Translations under genes and position numbers: made by a program
Shown: piece after piece, positions 1-11,815 of the stretch
Layout of the letters: the number at the start of each line of letters is the position of its first letter
How positions within the stretch are numbered: the stretch's first letter is position 1
NCBI GenBank assembly: GCA_031213475.1
Contig: JARUPZ010000036.1
Coordinates: forward strand, 2,790,001-2,854,000
Direction: 5' to 3'
Source: Nereocystis luetkeana
Taxonomy: Eukaryota; Sar; Phaeophyceae; Laminariales; Laminariaceae
DNA length: 64,000 bases
Notes under the pieces: generated by a model
What the model was told of the DNA's origin: nothing
What the model saw: the letters and a program-made list of their open reading frames with translations, nothing else
Database searches by the model: none

Positions 1-119
1 GCTGTCTGGGATGCTGCCTGCACCGTACGAAACGCAAAGTAGTCGTGAACACGAAAGAGGAACACACCTGCCTGCTATCTGGAGTGCTGTCAGAGTGAAG
101 ACTCGCGGATATATAGGCA

Positions 120-500
120 GTGAAAAAGGAACAAACGAACCTTACTACAACACGAATATCAACGATCGCCATCTCTTCCTGGGCTGTCTGATACAAAAAA
201 AGTGCAGCACAGCAGCTATGACACCACGTCCTTGATAATTGCGTGGGTTATCCCCCATGAAGGGTATACAACTCGTTGAACTGCACAAAGACCAGTGACG
301 TTAATAACAAGTGGATACTATTCTGCCTCGTGAAAAACAAAAGCAGGAAAAAACAAACTTTGACTGGTTCTCTCGTGATGATAGTGTGCGCGCAGATCAT
401 GGGTCTCCGTGCACCGTCTTCCTGCCGCTCTTCATGGCCGCCTCATCTCCTTGGCCCGATCCGCCCGCTCATTTGCACGTGCTCTCGTTGCCACTCCCTT
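120..500 (-). mobile_element. Decayed LINE fragment (5' part of reverse-transcriptase region)
   Basis: This stretch aligns base by base, with many differences, to 54,380-54,660. There the same sequence leads on the minus strand into a recognisable LINE reverse transcriptase. Shared landmarks include a GTGCAGCACAG stretch near 202-212, the block around 'gcaaagaccagtga' near 284-298, the 'tctcgtgatgat' block near 370-382, and a C-rich run around 410-440. On the minus strand, 240 to 160 reads like the frame that precedes RT motif A in the 54-kb copy. No intact frame remains, so this is a dead piece of the LINE family found at 9.5, 50.5 and 52-54 kb. Confidence 0.55.
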
Positions 501-871
501 CCTGTCGGTTCCCTTTCTCCGCCATCCTGAAAAACAAAATGCTCCTCGCACTTGCGGTTCTGATCTGAAAAATTAAAAATTCTCGCGCAGGGGGAGGTCA
601 ATCCGTCTCTTCCCCGCACATCGACGATCAGTCTCCCTCCTACCCCGTCGTCGAATCCAGCCTCCTACCGGGGCAATAGACTGTGCCGTAGTGTGGCCTG
701 TGGTGGCGCCTGCCTCCGCGCACGGACACCCCGATTGGGCATTGCTGCTTTGCCGTAGCTGCCTAACAAAAGACGCCTGACGCACCACGTACGACCCAAC
801 TCTACTGCCGCCTGAGCCTCGCGGCCACAGGCAGCAGCAAGAAGGTATCACTCCTTGAGGGTGAGTCCGGC
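501..871. other. Unassigned stretch, no gene recognised
   Basis: A 92-codon minus-strand frame spans 573-851. It has no recognisable motif, and its arginine/serine-rich composition follows the local GC. The segment may continue the LINE fragment to its left, but I could not align it to another copy. Confidence 0.4.
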
Positions 872-1176
872 CTTACACCCGCCAGAAAGACCTACCCCAC
901 TCGCTATTAGCCTGATAGGGCATGCCTCGCAGCATTCCTTGCCGAGGCAGCGAGGGGAACGGAGGTGTCTATGATATTATTTGTATCTGGGGGGGGGGAT
1001 GATATACGAGGACGTTCGCAATCACCCCCGCCAGAAAGACCTACCCCGCTCGCTATAAGCCTGATAGGGCATGCCTTGCAGTATTCCTTTCCGAGGCAGC
1101 GAGGGGAACGGAGGTGTCTATGATATTATGTGTATCTGGGGGGCGGGATGATATACGAGGACGTTCGCAATCACCC
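872..1176. repeat. Two-unit 149-bp tandem duplication
   Basis: A 149-bp unit beginning 'acccgccagaaagacc' occurs twice head to tail, the second copy starting at about 1,026. The units differ at only a handful of positions and in the length of an internal G run (about 990 and 1,138). High identity points to a recent duplication. No coding sequence is evident. Confidence 0.9.
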
Positions 1177-1318
1177 TTCCACACATTTGTAAATCGTGGA
1201 ACGGGAATCCGGGGGCTTTTTGCAGGAATGCGTTGTGTCGGGAGGTATTGTTGTGCCTAGGTGAAGGGGATATACATGCCCCCAGACTCTCCTTGTAGTT
1301 CGTCGCAATCGTCTATTA

Positions 1319-1423
1319 TTACGGGGGGCCATAGTTAACAGGACCAAATATTGTTAGAAAAAATGGTTAAACATATAGTTTTTTATGTGTGCCATAGGTC
1401 CTGTTAACTATGGTCCCCCGTAA
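1319..1423 (-). mobile_element. 105-bp TA-flanked MITE, copy 1
   Basis: The element has imperfect ~28-bp terminal inverted repeats beginning TTACGGGGGGCCATAG, and it is flanked on both sides by the dinucleotide TA (1,317-1,318 and 1,424-1,425). Five other copies lie in this window at 19,197, 55,142, 55,789, 57,910 and 58,876. TA duplication plus short inverted repeats is the pattern of Tc1/mariner-type non-autonomous elements. The ~50-bp core has no coding capacity. The core is reversed relative to four of the other copies. Confidence 0.9.
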
Positions 1424-1425
1424 TA

Positions 1426-4315
1426 TTAGACTCTTGAAGTGGCACGGCCGGGAAGTACGTTATCGTGAGGACTCCGGCCAGACATTTGTGATCACTCCGC
1501 AATCGATGCCAGGAAAATATCACGTGGTATCTCGGACAGCAGACGGGGTAATACTCATGGTTTCCGTGCCGAAGCGTTGAAAAACCGGCGTCCGCGCCAC
1601 AGCTAGTCACTCGTCGGTGTCCTCGCAAACACCAGGCATAGAGTACTTACTGTAGAGATATGGCATGAAATCGCCTTGCACAGATTATCGCTGTGGAGCT
1701 ATCTTGAAGTAAGTAATATGTACCCGCTCAAACGTTTCAAGGTGGTATACCAACGGGCATGATGTTGATGAGGGTTCGATACTCGTTTGTTAACCGGACG
1801 CTGACGCCTGCTAAGCACTTTCGATGGCAGAAACAATAATACCAGGTTGGTACAGTGCTGCAATAATACCGTTTTGCATGACTAACCGACAAAATACCTA
1901 CGGCAAGAGCGTGCAGGTGTATTTCTAGGATCCTTGACCAGCGCTGACCTATGGGGTGGGGGTGGGGGTTAGGGTTATTGTTACGGAGGACCGTCTTTAT
2001 CTATCTGATGAAATAGCCCGCAGGCGCTGACTGAGTAGGGTAGGGTGAAAGGAGTTCGCCACGTATTCAACACTATATATATATATATGGTTGAGACTGA
2101 CAGCAGCGTACGCTGCGAAAACAGTAACCATGTTTCAACCCGTATACGTAGAACGTGCCGATCATACCTATTCAGCCACGGTTGATCATGTGTCACCTTT
2201 GTGTCGTACACGGTCCGCTTCAACCAGAATGCCGTCGAAACAGTTTGAACGGTACTCAGTAGAGTATCCCATCTACCCTGAGGAACAGCTTATGCCGGGA
2301 TGCCATGGATGACTGCTCCTATACTTCAAAGTTGGAGGGCAAGGAAGGTCTTCATAGAGAATACCAGGCACGAAGTATACACCAAGGGGGGGATACTAGC
2401 CCTTAACAGACAAATCGGAAAAATGGGAACGAAGCCTAAAATGAGAACCAAGCCGTATCTCCAGAACCATGTGGTGTATCAGATAACCAAAATGATCCTG
2501 CGAAACCCCTTGGCCAGCCCTGTGAGAGGAGCTCGTCAGAACGGTCATGCTCCATCTCGTGCCTTCGGGTGGGCGCAAAAAGCGATATACGCTGGCTCTA
2601 TTGTGATTTCTCTAGATGCTGGCTACCGCGGCGATGCCGAGGACTTCCAGCCTGAGCGACAGCTCATTCGAAGGCTGCTGTACAGCCCCACAGGACTGTC
2701 AACTTTTTTTCTTGGGGTTGTACACAATTGGTTTGCTTTCTAAAAAAAAACGTCCGTTCTCATTTTTTGTTTCGTTCCCATTTTTCAGATTTGTCTGTTC
2801 CTTTTAATGCGGCGCTACACAAGCACACAAAATGTCTGATTCTAGAGTAATTCCACGTAAACCATGTCCAAATAAATTAGAGTGGATATAGCAACCCGAA
2901 AGGGGTCTAGAAATATATATCATTTAATCATGCCGCACGAGCCATCCCGGTATGACGCGGCAAGCAAGCGGGTATTCCCGAACAACAAAGTAGAACGGAA
3001 ACGTCTGACATTATTCCACCGCAGTATCCTAATTGCACAGGAAGCTGCACCCTCTCCAAGCGGTAAGGACAACGCCAAAGACCGTGCCGTAGTTGGGATA
3101 GGTTTGTTGTCTACACCTACCTGCCGTAGTCCCGAAAAAGTGAGTTTATTCTAGGTTTAGCCCCAACCTCGCATGACCTCATCTCGTTGGTGTAATATAC
3201 GTGGTAAGCACTACAGATTAGTACGGTTGTATTTTTAAATCAAGGTACACAATTGTACTCAAACACTGCATTCAGCTGTGATCTCGACTATTTGATCGAA
3301 CTTACTCCTACCTGTGGTCAAACACGTCAATCGGCCGTGATCTCGAGGATTTCGTCGAAACCTATGGTTGCGAGCTACGTGCGCATGTATATTTTCAAAA
3401 GCGCGTGCTACATCCTGAGCTATATAGGTCGATACACTCCCCCGGGGGCTACAGCAGCATCGATCCCTTCATTTGCGCCGCACATATAGTTCAAGTCGGC
3501 ATTCCTCGCCCCTTGTCGATTGCCATTGCATTCAGCTAACTCGATGCATTTAGCTAACTCGATGGCTCGCGCTTTCTGCTCCACATGATGAAGAATGGCA
3601 CACACAGCATAAAAAGCTTTTTCTTTTCGGGGGTACCAGCGGGGAATTGAACTAAAGCCTTCCTCCCAGCATTGTTCATATTGACCCGTTGACTGATCGA
3701 CCCAATTGTCACGCTAGTGTAACGAGGTGACCAGGGCCGAAAGCGGGTTGTTGGAACCCAAACGTTGAGTATAGGCGGCGTGATCGTTATCCCCTGGAAG
3801 ATTCGACGTCACGATGACAACGAAGAAGGCAGCTATCGATAGAGTATGCCTCGCAGACATTGTACGATATCTGGTACGTAAGCTCTCGTGGGTGCGTGTT
3901 TATGGTCTACCTGCCGACATCTGGTAAATATTTTGTTTCACATGGGTATTTTTTCCCTATGATTTATTTCACTCATATATATTCTATAGTATATGTATAC
4001 ATGTGTATTTCTTTCTTCCCTAGCCCACCTTTACGCTCTCGCTCTGCTGTCTGTGGTCCCTTTATCTTTGCCGTCACGCTCGTCGTTTCAAATTCCCTCG
4101 GGCCTCGTGTGCTATTATTGTTGTCTCACTTTAAATTACATACCAGGTACATTTTGTTGGTTTGTTGTGCAGATTGGGCTTGCTTGTCGTACTCAGTACG
4201 GGGACAGGGCATTTGCACTACTAATAATAAATATATAATCTGCTGCAATATATCCAACTTTTCATGTGTCGTACTTCGTTTTCCACACGGCGTGTGTCTC
4301 TGCAGGATTACACAT
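1426..4315. other. Intergenic, no gene recognised
   Basis: Open frames at 2,300-2,743 (147 codons, plus) and 2,882-3,154 (90 codons, plus) show no family motif. About 3,030-3,155 shares short blocks with 4,585-4,740 (a 'ggtaaggacaacgcc'-like run and 'cccgaaaaa..ttattct'), so it may be a more decayed relative of the retroelement piece there. A short AT run lies at 2,074-2,088. Nothing else stands out. Confidence 0.4.
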
Positions 4316-4405
4316 GATTCAGCACGGACTTCGATGATGTCGACGGGTAGAACTAATGGCCAGTGTGGAGACCACGCGCACAAACACACCCACACAAACG
4401 TGTTG
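4316..4405 (+). repeat. Fragment of dispersed LINE-associated 3' repeat (RX)
   Basis: This segment contains the block 'gatgtcgacgggtagaa' followed by an ACACA-rich end. The same arrangement occurs at 11,760-11,815 and 62,780-62,835, and in diverged form at 59,105-59,175. On the opposite strand it appears at 52,035-52,230 and 54,690-54,870. In two places the repeat forms the 3' flank of a LINE, so this is probably a severely 5'-truncated LINE end. Confidence 0.5.
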
Positions 4406-4539
4406 CCGAGACAAAAAGGTTGGCTGGTCCTAGGGTTCGACTTCGAAGGGGCTCGGGAATATCCCGAAATTACCCCCGGTTACTCCTAGGAGTGTAAGGG
4501 AGAAAAGGAGAAAGAACAACCGTGGCTACACCATGCAGC

Positions 4540-4745
4540 CCAGGCTGCTGAGGTACATCGGTGAGCGGGGCCCTCAACCTAGAAGGCAAGGACAACTCCG
4601 ACGCCCTTTCCCGCGCGCTGCAAACCGCACAGCTGCGCGCTGCCTATTATTGGCGGTTGTTTCAACCGAAGACCGCACCTCGCATAGTTTGTGTATCTGC
4701 GCCTGCCGCTGTCCCGAAAAAAAACTTATTCTCCAAAACGTTTCA
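4540..4745 (+). mobile_element. Possible Ty3/gypsy-like (RNase H region) fossil
   Basis: One plus-strand frame reads LEGKDNSDALSRAL, close to the conserved end of the RNase H domain of Ty3/gypsy-type retroelements, where an acidic 'GKDN..aDaLSR' block is typical. No other domain, LTR or flanking part was recognised, so this is an old, broken remnant at best. The match is short and could be coincidental. Confidence 0.3.
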
Positions 4746-6919
4746 GCGCCGACTACCTCTATCTACACAAGCATCGCTGTATCAGGTACATACAGTTCAT
4801 GTACTATTTGTGCCCCGAAACGGTTAGATTATGAAATCCACCTCATACACTTGCAGTGGTAGTGCCGAATATTTCGTCGATAGTCGTCGTTACAAGCTGC
4901 GGGTAACATTTTGATCAAAGAGTGCTACGCGCTACGGGCTGTAGGTAGGTGTCCCCCCGTGAAGGAAATACCGTAGGTTTGATGTTATCGTCTCAGGATT
5001 GACAGGAACAATCCCCTGGCTTTCTCACAGCCGCTTTGTTCTTTCCAGCGCTCTCGACGAGCCGTTGCCTCGGGCTTTTTGCCTTCTTCCCCCTCTATTC
5101 ACCATGATTTCTATCCCGCAGAAGGTTCAGTTCAGCATTCCCTTACCGCTCGTCAATTTCAAAAACGATGTTTTCAATACCGCGACCTCACGCTTTCCGC
5201 GACGTGGAAAAGGGCACATACATACTGTATTATTGCAGTATTTGTTTTTGATATTTATTTGGGAACGCGCCGAGTGTGCGTGTGTGTTCTTCAACCTGAA
5301 ATATTTCTTCTCCCCGTCGACCACTACTGGCACACCCTGTGCCCGTCTAGGCCCTTTCTCTTGAAGATATAAAAGCTGCCGTACGGATGTAATTACCAGC
5401 CACGACACATATTATCTGGTACTACTGCCTCGTAGGCAGAGAGGGCAGTAGACGATGCGATGTCGTGCCATCGAGGTACTGGATACGACATGCCCGGCGT
5501 GAACGATGGAAGAACGGAGGACAAATTTAAGAAGAATCAAACCAAATACATAGCGAACCCCGCCCGAACCGCTCAGCAAGCGTGGCCATTGACTTGTCGG
5601 CGTACCGTATTTAAATTTCTGACAATAATAACAGTCCACGTATTTCGGTTTGCAGTAAGTTCGACAGCGAACCTTATCCATGCCGTTTACGCTGTTTGTT
5701 GTTTCGTGCGGTGCTCAACAACATCGCTCTGACAGGATTTGTTTCATTCCACACTACTACCAGGTACCGGTATCTTCTACCTGGTACTTACTGCTGGGTT
5801 GACAGTTGTTTCTTCATCAACGGATCGATCGACATCCTAGCCTTGCGGTTACATTGCAACATATTTCGCAATGATTTAACGTACATCATATGACAGCAAA
5901 AACAGCACAGCAAGTAGTACGTGCACGAAATCTCACGGTTATCTATGTACTCGTAGAGGTGGGAAGTATGCCAGGGCTGGAGTTGGGCCTATTGCGGGGC
6001 ATTGATTGGGAGCTGCAACGCACGCGTTCTACATACATACCAGCTACGTGTACTTGGTAGATCAATATTCTTACTCGTAAATCGGCGGTTTCGTTCGGGT
6101 GTCTCTGTCCTCCACTAATTAACGAGCAAAAAAGTCAAGAGAACATGCCCAGCAAGGCAATCCATGCGCTGCCAAGGGTGTACGATATTCGACACAAAAA
6201 CTATATAGTTTGGTATCAAGATCAAGGCATGTCAAGGCAACCTTGGTGTGCGTCAAGAAGAAGAGTCAAGAAGAAGAGGAGAAAGCCTGCCTCCTGAGCT
6301 ATTTGCTCATTCATGAGCTTAAGAAACGGGATAAACGCCAACAACAACACGTAATAATTTCGATATCTTAATTCTACCCCTACGCTTTATACACCATAAT
6401 TAATACAGAAAAAATACGTGAAACAATCGTGCGAACTACTACGTAGAAGCATAAAACATTCGAGCGCGTACTGGATGGAGCAATGTCCACACAGCAGCAG
6501 CTGCATTACTTTTGTATGTAACCGTAAAAGTTTAGGGAGGGGGTGGGCCAAAATGCGGTAGGTCTGAGTGCGGGGGCGGGGGAAATAGTTGTTGCAACAT
6601 CATCCCCTGCTACCGGACTCACATACATGTGGGACTGTGGTCCAACCCACCTATTATATAGTATGTGCGGCGACCGTGCTAAAAAAGTGGGACCGTCACG
6701 TCTCCACATATATATATGGTATTTACCAGAAGATACTCCGTCGTACAAGATACCAGCGAACGGGTGCCGAATCTTATGCACCAGATCAATGATTATTGTG
6801 GGTCGTCGTCCTATAAAGACCATCATGATGATGACGATGATGACGATAGTCTCACGGTAGGTACTACAGTAGTGGCTCATTTATTTCCCTGAAAAAAGCT
6901 CGCCCGTTGTACGTGCAAC
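4746..6919. other. Intergenic, no gene recognised
   Basis: The frames here are short and without motifs. A degenerate ATG/GATG trinucleotide run lies near 6,820-6,850. Several copies of the short motif ACCAGGTA/TACCTGGT occur (for example near 5,760 and 5,783). No RNA gene or mobile element was recognised. Confidence 0.4.
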
Positions 6920-6920
6920 C

Positions 6921-7271
6921 GCCCCGGTGGTTCAAGTGGTTAACCTCGAATTATACTTGTTTGAGTCCTCCTGGGTTCGAGCCCCAAGAGGGTCGGACTT
7001 TGACTTTATTTGCAAAAATAAAAAAGGGGATTCAATTGTTGAGAGCGCCTTGCATGCAGCGTGGGTAGGCACAATTCGATGCGAGTCGACGAGGGAAGAA
7101 AAGGCTGAAATCTTCTCGCGATAAAAATGAAGGCACATACATACCGTAGCGGGTAGGGGGTAGAAGAGCCTGCTATGTGACCCCGGATCTGAGTTACGAG
7201 TTGGAAGGAGAGACAGAAGAAGATGTATGTGCAAAGATAATAAATGGGATGATAAAAAAAAAAAAAAAAAA
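6921..7271 (+). mobile_element. Full-length tRNA-derived SINE with poly(A) tail
   Basis: The 5' end starts with a tRNA-like head carrying a degenerate A box (about 6,927-6,938) and a near-perfect B box GGTTCGAGCCC at 6,974-6,984, the internal RNA polymerase III promoter layout. A ~250-bp body follows and ends in a run of 18 A at 7,254-7,271. The body can be joined to the head because the minus-strand copy at 21,925-22,190 has both parts in the same order ('gcgataaaaatgaagg' links them). The 3' 130 bp recurs nearly unchanged at 20,762-20,891 and 62,099-62,241. Pol III-transcribed SINEs use LINE machinery for copying; the resident LINE is a candidate partner, but no shared 3' tail proves it. 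Confidence 0.75.
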
Positions 7272-9525
7272 CAAGAACAGACCGATGGGGCTGTCGTTGT
7301 CGGAGACTTACTTTTTCAAAATTTCGAGACATTTTTATTTTTTTCATTGACTTGTTTAATATACGTATCAGCTATGAGGTTTATTGATTTGATGTTGATG
7401 ACGGTACTTAGCTTTGCAAGCTGCGTAGCACGTCTCGTCTATACCACACACCGCCCTTGCTGAATATTGTGAGTTCGGCTGATTTGTGACGTTTGACTAT
7501 ATAAAGGCGAAAAAAAAACAATCCCTAATTTTGATGTCTGTCTATAGTTTTCCGAATAATATACTTAATTAATTGAATTTTCCCGAAAACTTCCCCTCTG
7601 TTTGGAAATGTCACACACTGTGGCGAAAAGCCTCCGTACCTTCATTCAAAATTCCAAATCTTCTAATACAAGTCTGGAACTTCGGGGGAAGCCATCTCCC
7701 CGATAATAACCAACGGTCCCCAAGCAAATACAAATTATTGACGAAAGAAAACAGCAAGTAAGTGCGTACGTACAGTACTACTGCTGGACCAGGTGTTGCC
7801 TGCAGGTGGTATGAAATATGGACGCAGTAGTCCCAGTACGCACGGCTTGCCGGTTCAGCCCGTTCTTCAGGCGAAGTTTCCCAAACGTGCGCAAACACGA
7901 TGAGGTAGTTACTGTAGGTACCAGGTAGGCACACACGATTAGGTAGGGTAGGCGGGTTCCCCCACTAAACTTTTTTTTTTTTTTTTTTTTTTTTTATCCT
8001 CCGACGGATTGGTTTTCGCCGAGAGCGATGTAATAGTCACCTTTTTTTTGCTTACGGCGGCCACCACCCCGTCCGAGAACTACAAGTACGTAATCTGAGG
8101 CCTATCTATGTGGTTGGTGTGCAAAAAAAGCTGGCAGGCTGGTCGTTTTGCTTGGAAAGGATCTATTTGCAGGTGGAGCACAGTAAGAAATGTTTACGCG
8201 AGTTCAAGTAAGCGAGGGAATATCGGTACCACCACAGAGTAACGGACCGTAGCGTGTCCCTCGTACTGCTCACAGTCCAAGAGTTAGTTGTCGTAGTTCA
8301 CGTTCGGGCTACGTACGTAGGCTGCGTGAGAACGGATGCATGCCTTTATCTTGCAGCCGAGGGTTGGTTGTAATAAATACAGCAGGGCGGACTACTTCTG
8401 CTTGACGTTTTACGGGAAGGAGCAACGTGAAAACACACACACACGGAACAAACCAGAGTATCTCCGATTGTGTTGCCGCTGGACTGGAGCGTGTCGTTCC
8501 GGGGACTTGGTGGCTGTGCGGAAATCATCGTGACCGTGCCTACAAAGCTCTCACCTAGAGCCCCCGCACTGTTGGGATTAGCTCGTACTTTTATGCTTCC
8601 TCGTATATATATATATATATATATATATATACTTACTGAGTGTGGTACAACACTTGATGGGAACCCAGTTTAGTTCAGTACCACACTGAGTCTCTCAACC
8701 GGGTTATACAGACAGTAGCAGCAGGAGGAGCAATAATTAAATGCAAAGTCCCACGTCTCACCCGAATGCCGACTCCGTCGTTTGTTTGGCGACTCACCGC
8801 TCTAAAGAGGAGATCTCCATTTATTTCTTGTATGTATGTATGCAAATTGGTGTGGTTAAGCCTGTTATATATATGCCTTTCGAAATAATAATAGGAGAGC
8901 GAAGGAGAGCTAGCAGATCATGATCGCAAGGCTTGATTATTATTTTTTTAACTTACCAGGAAGGAGTAGATTGCTCAGGCGGGTATCTCAGCCATACGCG
9001 CCTGCCAAACATATTAGTCCTGTATTCACAGGAGTAGTACTCCTTCGATGGGCCACGTACAACGTTTGCAATGACTAGAGATCTGGTGGTAAACACGGAC
9101 GAAAAAATAGGCGAACAGCAATGTATGGAACAACACCATAGCCCAAATCCCGACACGTATTTAAGACTCGGTCCTTGATCGGTCGGGCGGGTAAGTCGCA
9201 ATACCCAAGTAAGACTCTACACCCTGGGATGAGGGTCGAGATAAGTGTATCGTTGTTGTAGGAGAGCTACATATATATCCAGAATTCTAAAACTTAGTGG
9301 ATTTGAATATTCTAATAATATCTCTTTCAATACGAAAATGCTCTAACTCGTAGTTTTGTATGAGTGTTTTATTTAGTGCGCAGGTATTATATATAAATAT
9401 ATTCATCTATTATTGTATTGCATATTATATTGTATTGATATATATATCAATACAATATATATATGTATATACCAGGTATATATTTATAGTATATATATAT
9501 ATATTATATATACATTTCCATGTAG
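7272..9525. other. Intergenic with simple repeats
   Basis: The stretch holds a 25-base T run (7,971-7,995), a short AC run (8,433-8,442), an (AT)n tract at about 8,605-8,632, a perfect 32-bp palindrome (9,427-9,458), and AT-rich DNA leading into the LINE. Frames of up to about 107 codons have no motifs. Confidence 0.6.
9427..9458. repeat. Perfect 32-bp AT-rich palindrome
   Basis: The two 16-base halves are exact reverse complements, centred between 9,442 and 9,443, and sit in an AT-rich tract just upstream of the LINE 5' truncation point. It could extrude a cruciform. No function is implied. Confidence 0.85.
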
Positions 9526-9576
9526 TATCGAGAGCTGTTATGGAAGGTACTCACACGCTTTGGCGTACCAACCAAG

Positions 9577-10947
9577 ATGCTGAGAATTATCCGTAATTTC
9601 CACGATGGCATGCGGGCTCGCGTGCGTACTGATGACGGCGAGCTCTCGGAATGGTTTGATGTCACGCAGGGGCTGCGGCAAGGCTGTGTACTGTCACCGT
9701 TACTGTTCAACGTGTTCTTCGCTGCTGCGTTACACGTCGTACTAGTACGCTTCAGCCAAGACGAAGCCATTGTAAGGGATTTGGTCCAACTCTTGGAAGC
9801 TGGAGTAGTTCGAACAGGGAAGGAGGAGCCATTGGCGTGCGTGCGAAGGTCTGTATGGGGCATGTTGTACGCCGACGATGCAGGAATTGTCTCGAAGTCG
9901 GCTGAAGGGCTCGCAAAAATGATGACAGTCATCGTGACTGTCTTCGAAGCAGCAGGCCTCACGGTGTCGGAAAAGAAGACTGAGACAATGGTCCTACAAA
10001 CACCAGACCGGACAACCCTCGCACCACCGCTCGTCATCGAAGCGGCAGGTCAGAGGTATAAGCAGACGACCCAGTTCTTATACCTAGGCGGCGTTATCCA
10101 CGAAAACGCTGACCTCTCGCTCGAAATCGACCGACGGATCCGCCTCATGCGAGCATGCTTCAAACGGTTCGGCCCGGAGTTGTATGATAGGACGACCGCC
10201 CCCCTTAGCCTTAAAGTCCGAATGCTGAAGGCCGAGGTGATTGAGACCCTGCTGTACGGGTGTGTGACGTGGACCCTCAGAGCGGAACACTTTGCCAAGC
10301 TTCGAACGGCTCACCACCAAGTCCTGTTGCGAGTCATTGGCTTCCAGCGCCGACTTCGTACTGACCATGCCACCCTCTCGTACGCGAAGGCCCTCAAGAT
10401 GACACGTTGCGAGAGCATCGAAACGACCATTCGCAAACGGCGGCTCTTCTTTGCGGGGGGCGTGGCACGGCAAAGCAAGGAGCGATTACCCAATCGGGTA
10501 ATGCTCGGGACGATAGCTGGTGGGGAGAACCCGAGACCAGGCGGACAGTGTAAGACTTGGCATAGATGCATAGTCGAAGACCTTAGGGAGTTCCGAGCCA
10601 CCGAAGGGTCAACGGAAGTTGCCCCCTTGGTGTTTGGAGTTGAGACCGCGTTGTGGTCCACTGCAGCCAAAAAGGTGGGGAAGTGGTACCGGGGGATCCT
10701 TGAAGCAGCCGAACGGTTCATGGTGAGGTGGCACGAGGCTGAGGCTGAGATGAGTAGACAGCGCCGCGCATCCGCCGTGGATGGTGCCCAAAGGAACGGG
10801 GTGGGAGGGGGCAACAGGAGAAGTGGCATAAAGCCCGACCGAGTGAATGCGGAGAGGGGGGGGAACAGGAGGGGTAGAAGGGAAACGGCGGTAGACGAAA
10901 GTAGGAAGGAGATGGCAGACAGGGTAGCAAGGCACCAAGTCGACTAG
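9577..10947 (+). CDS. Reverse transcriptase, C-terminal part (5'-truncated LINE ORF)
   Basis: This 456-codon open frame encodes the back half of a LINE reverse transcriptase, which copies element RNA into DNA at a nicked target. Visible motifs: [10 protein letters not shown] at residues 32-41 (fingers/palm motif B), the catalytic YADD at 98-101, VSEKK following it (motif D region), a FLYLGGVI segment near 165-172, and the thumb-type [10 protein letters not shown] typical of many LINE proteins. The last 60 residues are arginine/glycine-rich and end with no further domain. The ATG at 9,577 is only the first in-frame methionine of a truncated gene; homologous coding begins about 50 bases earlier. 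The frame is open across all 1.37 kb, unlike the other two copies, so insertion is recent. I could not assign the clade. Confidence 0.85.
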   Translation: MLRIIRNFHDGMRARVRTDDGELSEWFDVTQGLRQGCVLSPLLFNVFFAAALHVVLVRFSQDEAIVRDLVQLLEAGVVRTGKEEPLACVRRSVWGMLYADDAGIVSKSAEGLAKMMTVIVTVFEAAGLTVSEKKTETMVLQTPDRTTLAPPLVIEAAGQRYKQTTQFLYLGGVIHENADLSLEIDRRIRLMRACFKRFGPELYDRTTAPLSLKVRMLKAEVIETLLYGCVTWTLRAEHFAKLRTAHHQVLLRVIGFQRRLRTDHATLSYAKALKMTRCESIETTIRKRRLFFAGGVARQSKERLPNRVMLGTIAGGENPRPGGQCKTWHRCIVEDLREFRATEGSTEVAPLVFGVETALWSTAAKKVGKWYRGILEAAERFMVRWHEAEAEMSRQRRASAVDGAQRNGVGGGNRRSGIKPDRVNAERGGNRRGRRETAVDESRKEMADRVARHQVD

Positions 10948-11302
10948 GAAGTAGAATATGACCATACTACTAGTGCTACCAACTGGTGCAGCTGGCTCGA
11001 ACGTGGTCTTCCCTTGTCTTCTCTTTTAGTTTTGTTTTTTTTTCTTTCTTGCGCTGACTCTCCGTGATTTTCATTTCATTTTTTCTCTTCCTCTTCCTTT
11101 TCTGATTGATAAGCCGTACTCAAGGAGCCGTGTGGCGTGGTTGGAAGACGAACCTGCTCTGCTCGGCTCGTATTGTCTGACGCCAAGGGGCTGGGCATAG
11201 TTGACGAACGCAGGGCGGAGACGGCAGTCTGGGTAGCAAGGTACCAGGCGGATTAGCAGGGAGAACCTGGCTATACTACTCGTACCACAAGCTGCTGCCG
11301 CC
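10887..11302 (+). repeat. Tandem duplication inside LINE 3' end
   Basis: The end of the RT frame (10,887-10,995; block 'ggagatggcagacaggg' then 'agcaaggcacca') is repeated about 308 bp later in the 3' UTR (11,196-11,302; 'ggagacggcagtctggg' then 'agcaaggtacca'). Both units run on into a 'atactact.gt.cca' block. The same two-unit arrangement occurs in the copies at 51,407/51,691 and, on the minus strand, 52,852/52,570. It is therefore a family character rather than an accident of one copy. Confidence 0.8.
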
Positions 11303-11815
11303 ACCTAGAAGGTGCTTTGGGCTTTGGTCTGCCTGTTATTTCCCCTTTGTTATTTTTCCTTGTTACTTTCTCCTTGGTTCTTTGTCTTACTCTGTTCACA
11401 AGCAGTGGTGTTTTTTGTTATTTCTTCTTTTTTCCAGCTCGTTCTTTTTCAAGTGTAGGCCACCTCGCCTGCGGGGGGGGGGGCACGACAGATTGTTTCT
11501 CTTAGATTTTGCTTTCATTTTTCTTCTTTTTCTTTTTCGACTTGTCTACCTTGTTTTTGTTTTCTCTTTGATTGTTTCTTTTCGTTTCACTATTTCATAG
11601 ATTGCGTATGTCGTGCTTGTCGTATCTAGTATGATGACATGGCTTTGCATTGCCCACTGCAGTTCACACTGCACACGTGGCAACGTAGTATCTCTGTGGC
11701 GTAGCTTTGCGACCACAGAACTTGTATCTCTTCTAGGATGGAAGAATCGGCACGGACACTGGTTGTGCTGGATGTCGACGGGTAGAAAGAACGGTTTAAT
11801 GTGAAGAACACACAC

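Larger units (their letters stand above)
9526..11815 (+). mobile_element. 5'-truncated LINE (non-LTR retrotransposon), youngest copy
   Basis: In the frame of the RT ORF, upstream of its first ATG, coding continues back to about 9,526 (reading [15 protein letters not shown], the segment after RT motif A) and then stops abruptly in AT-rich DNA. This is the 5' truncation typical of target-primed insertion. The copy therefore lacks the endonuclease, the RT N-terminus and motif A. Downstream come a T-rich 3' UTR with an internal tandem duplication (10,887-11,302) and a terminal module to about 11,815 shared with other sites. Two more decayed copies (50.4-52.0 kb plus, 52.0-54.7 kb minus) share the whole 3' half. 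Confidence 0.85.

Noticed and set aside
1951-1980. Telomere-like 'ggggttagggtt'
   Set aside because: Only about one and a half repeat units; not an array.
2300-2743. 147-codon plus-strand frame
   Set aside because: No motif, no splice context and overlapping antisense frame; length alone is not enough in 64 kb.
9504-10829. Minus-strand frames of 177, 129 and 172 codons
   Set aside because: Shadows of the reverse-transcriptase frame on the plus strand.
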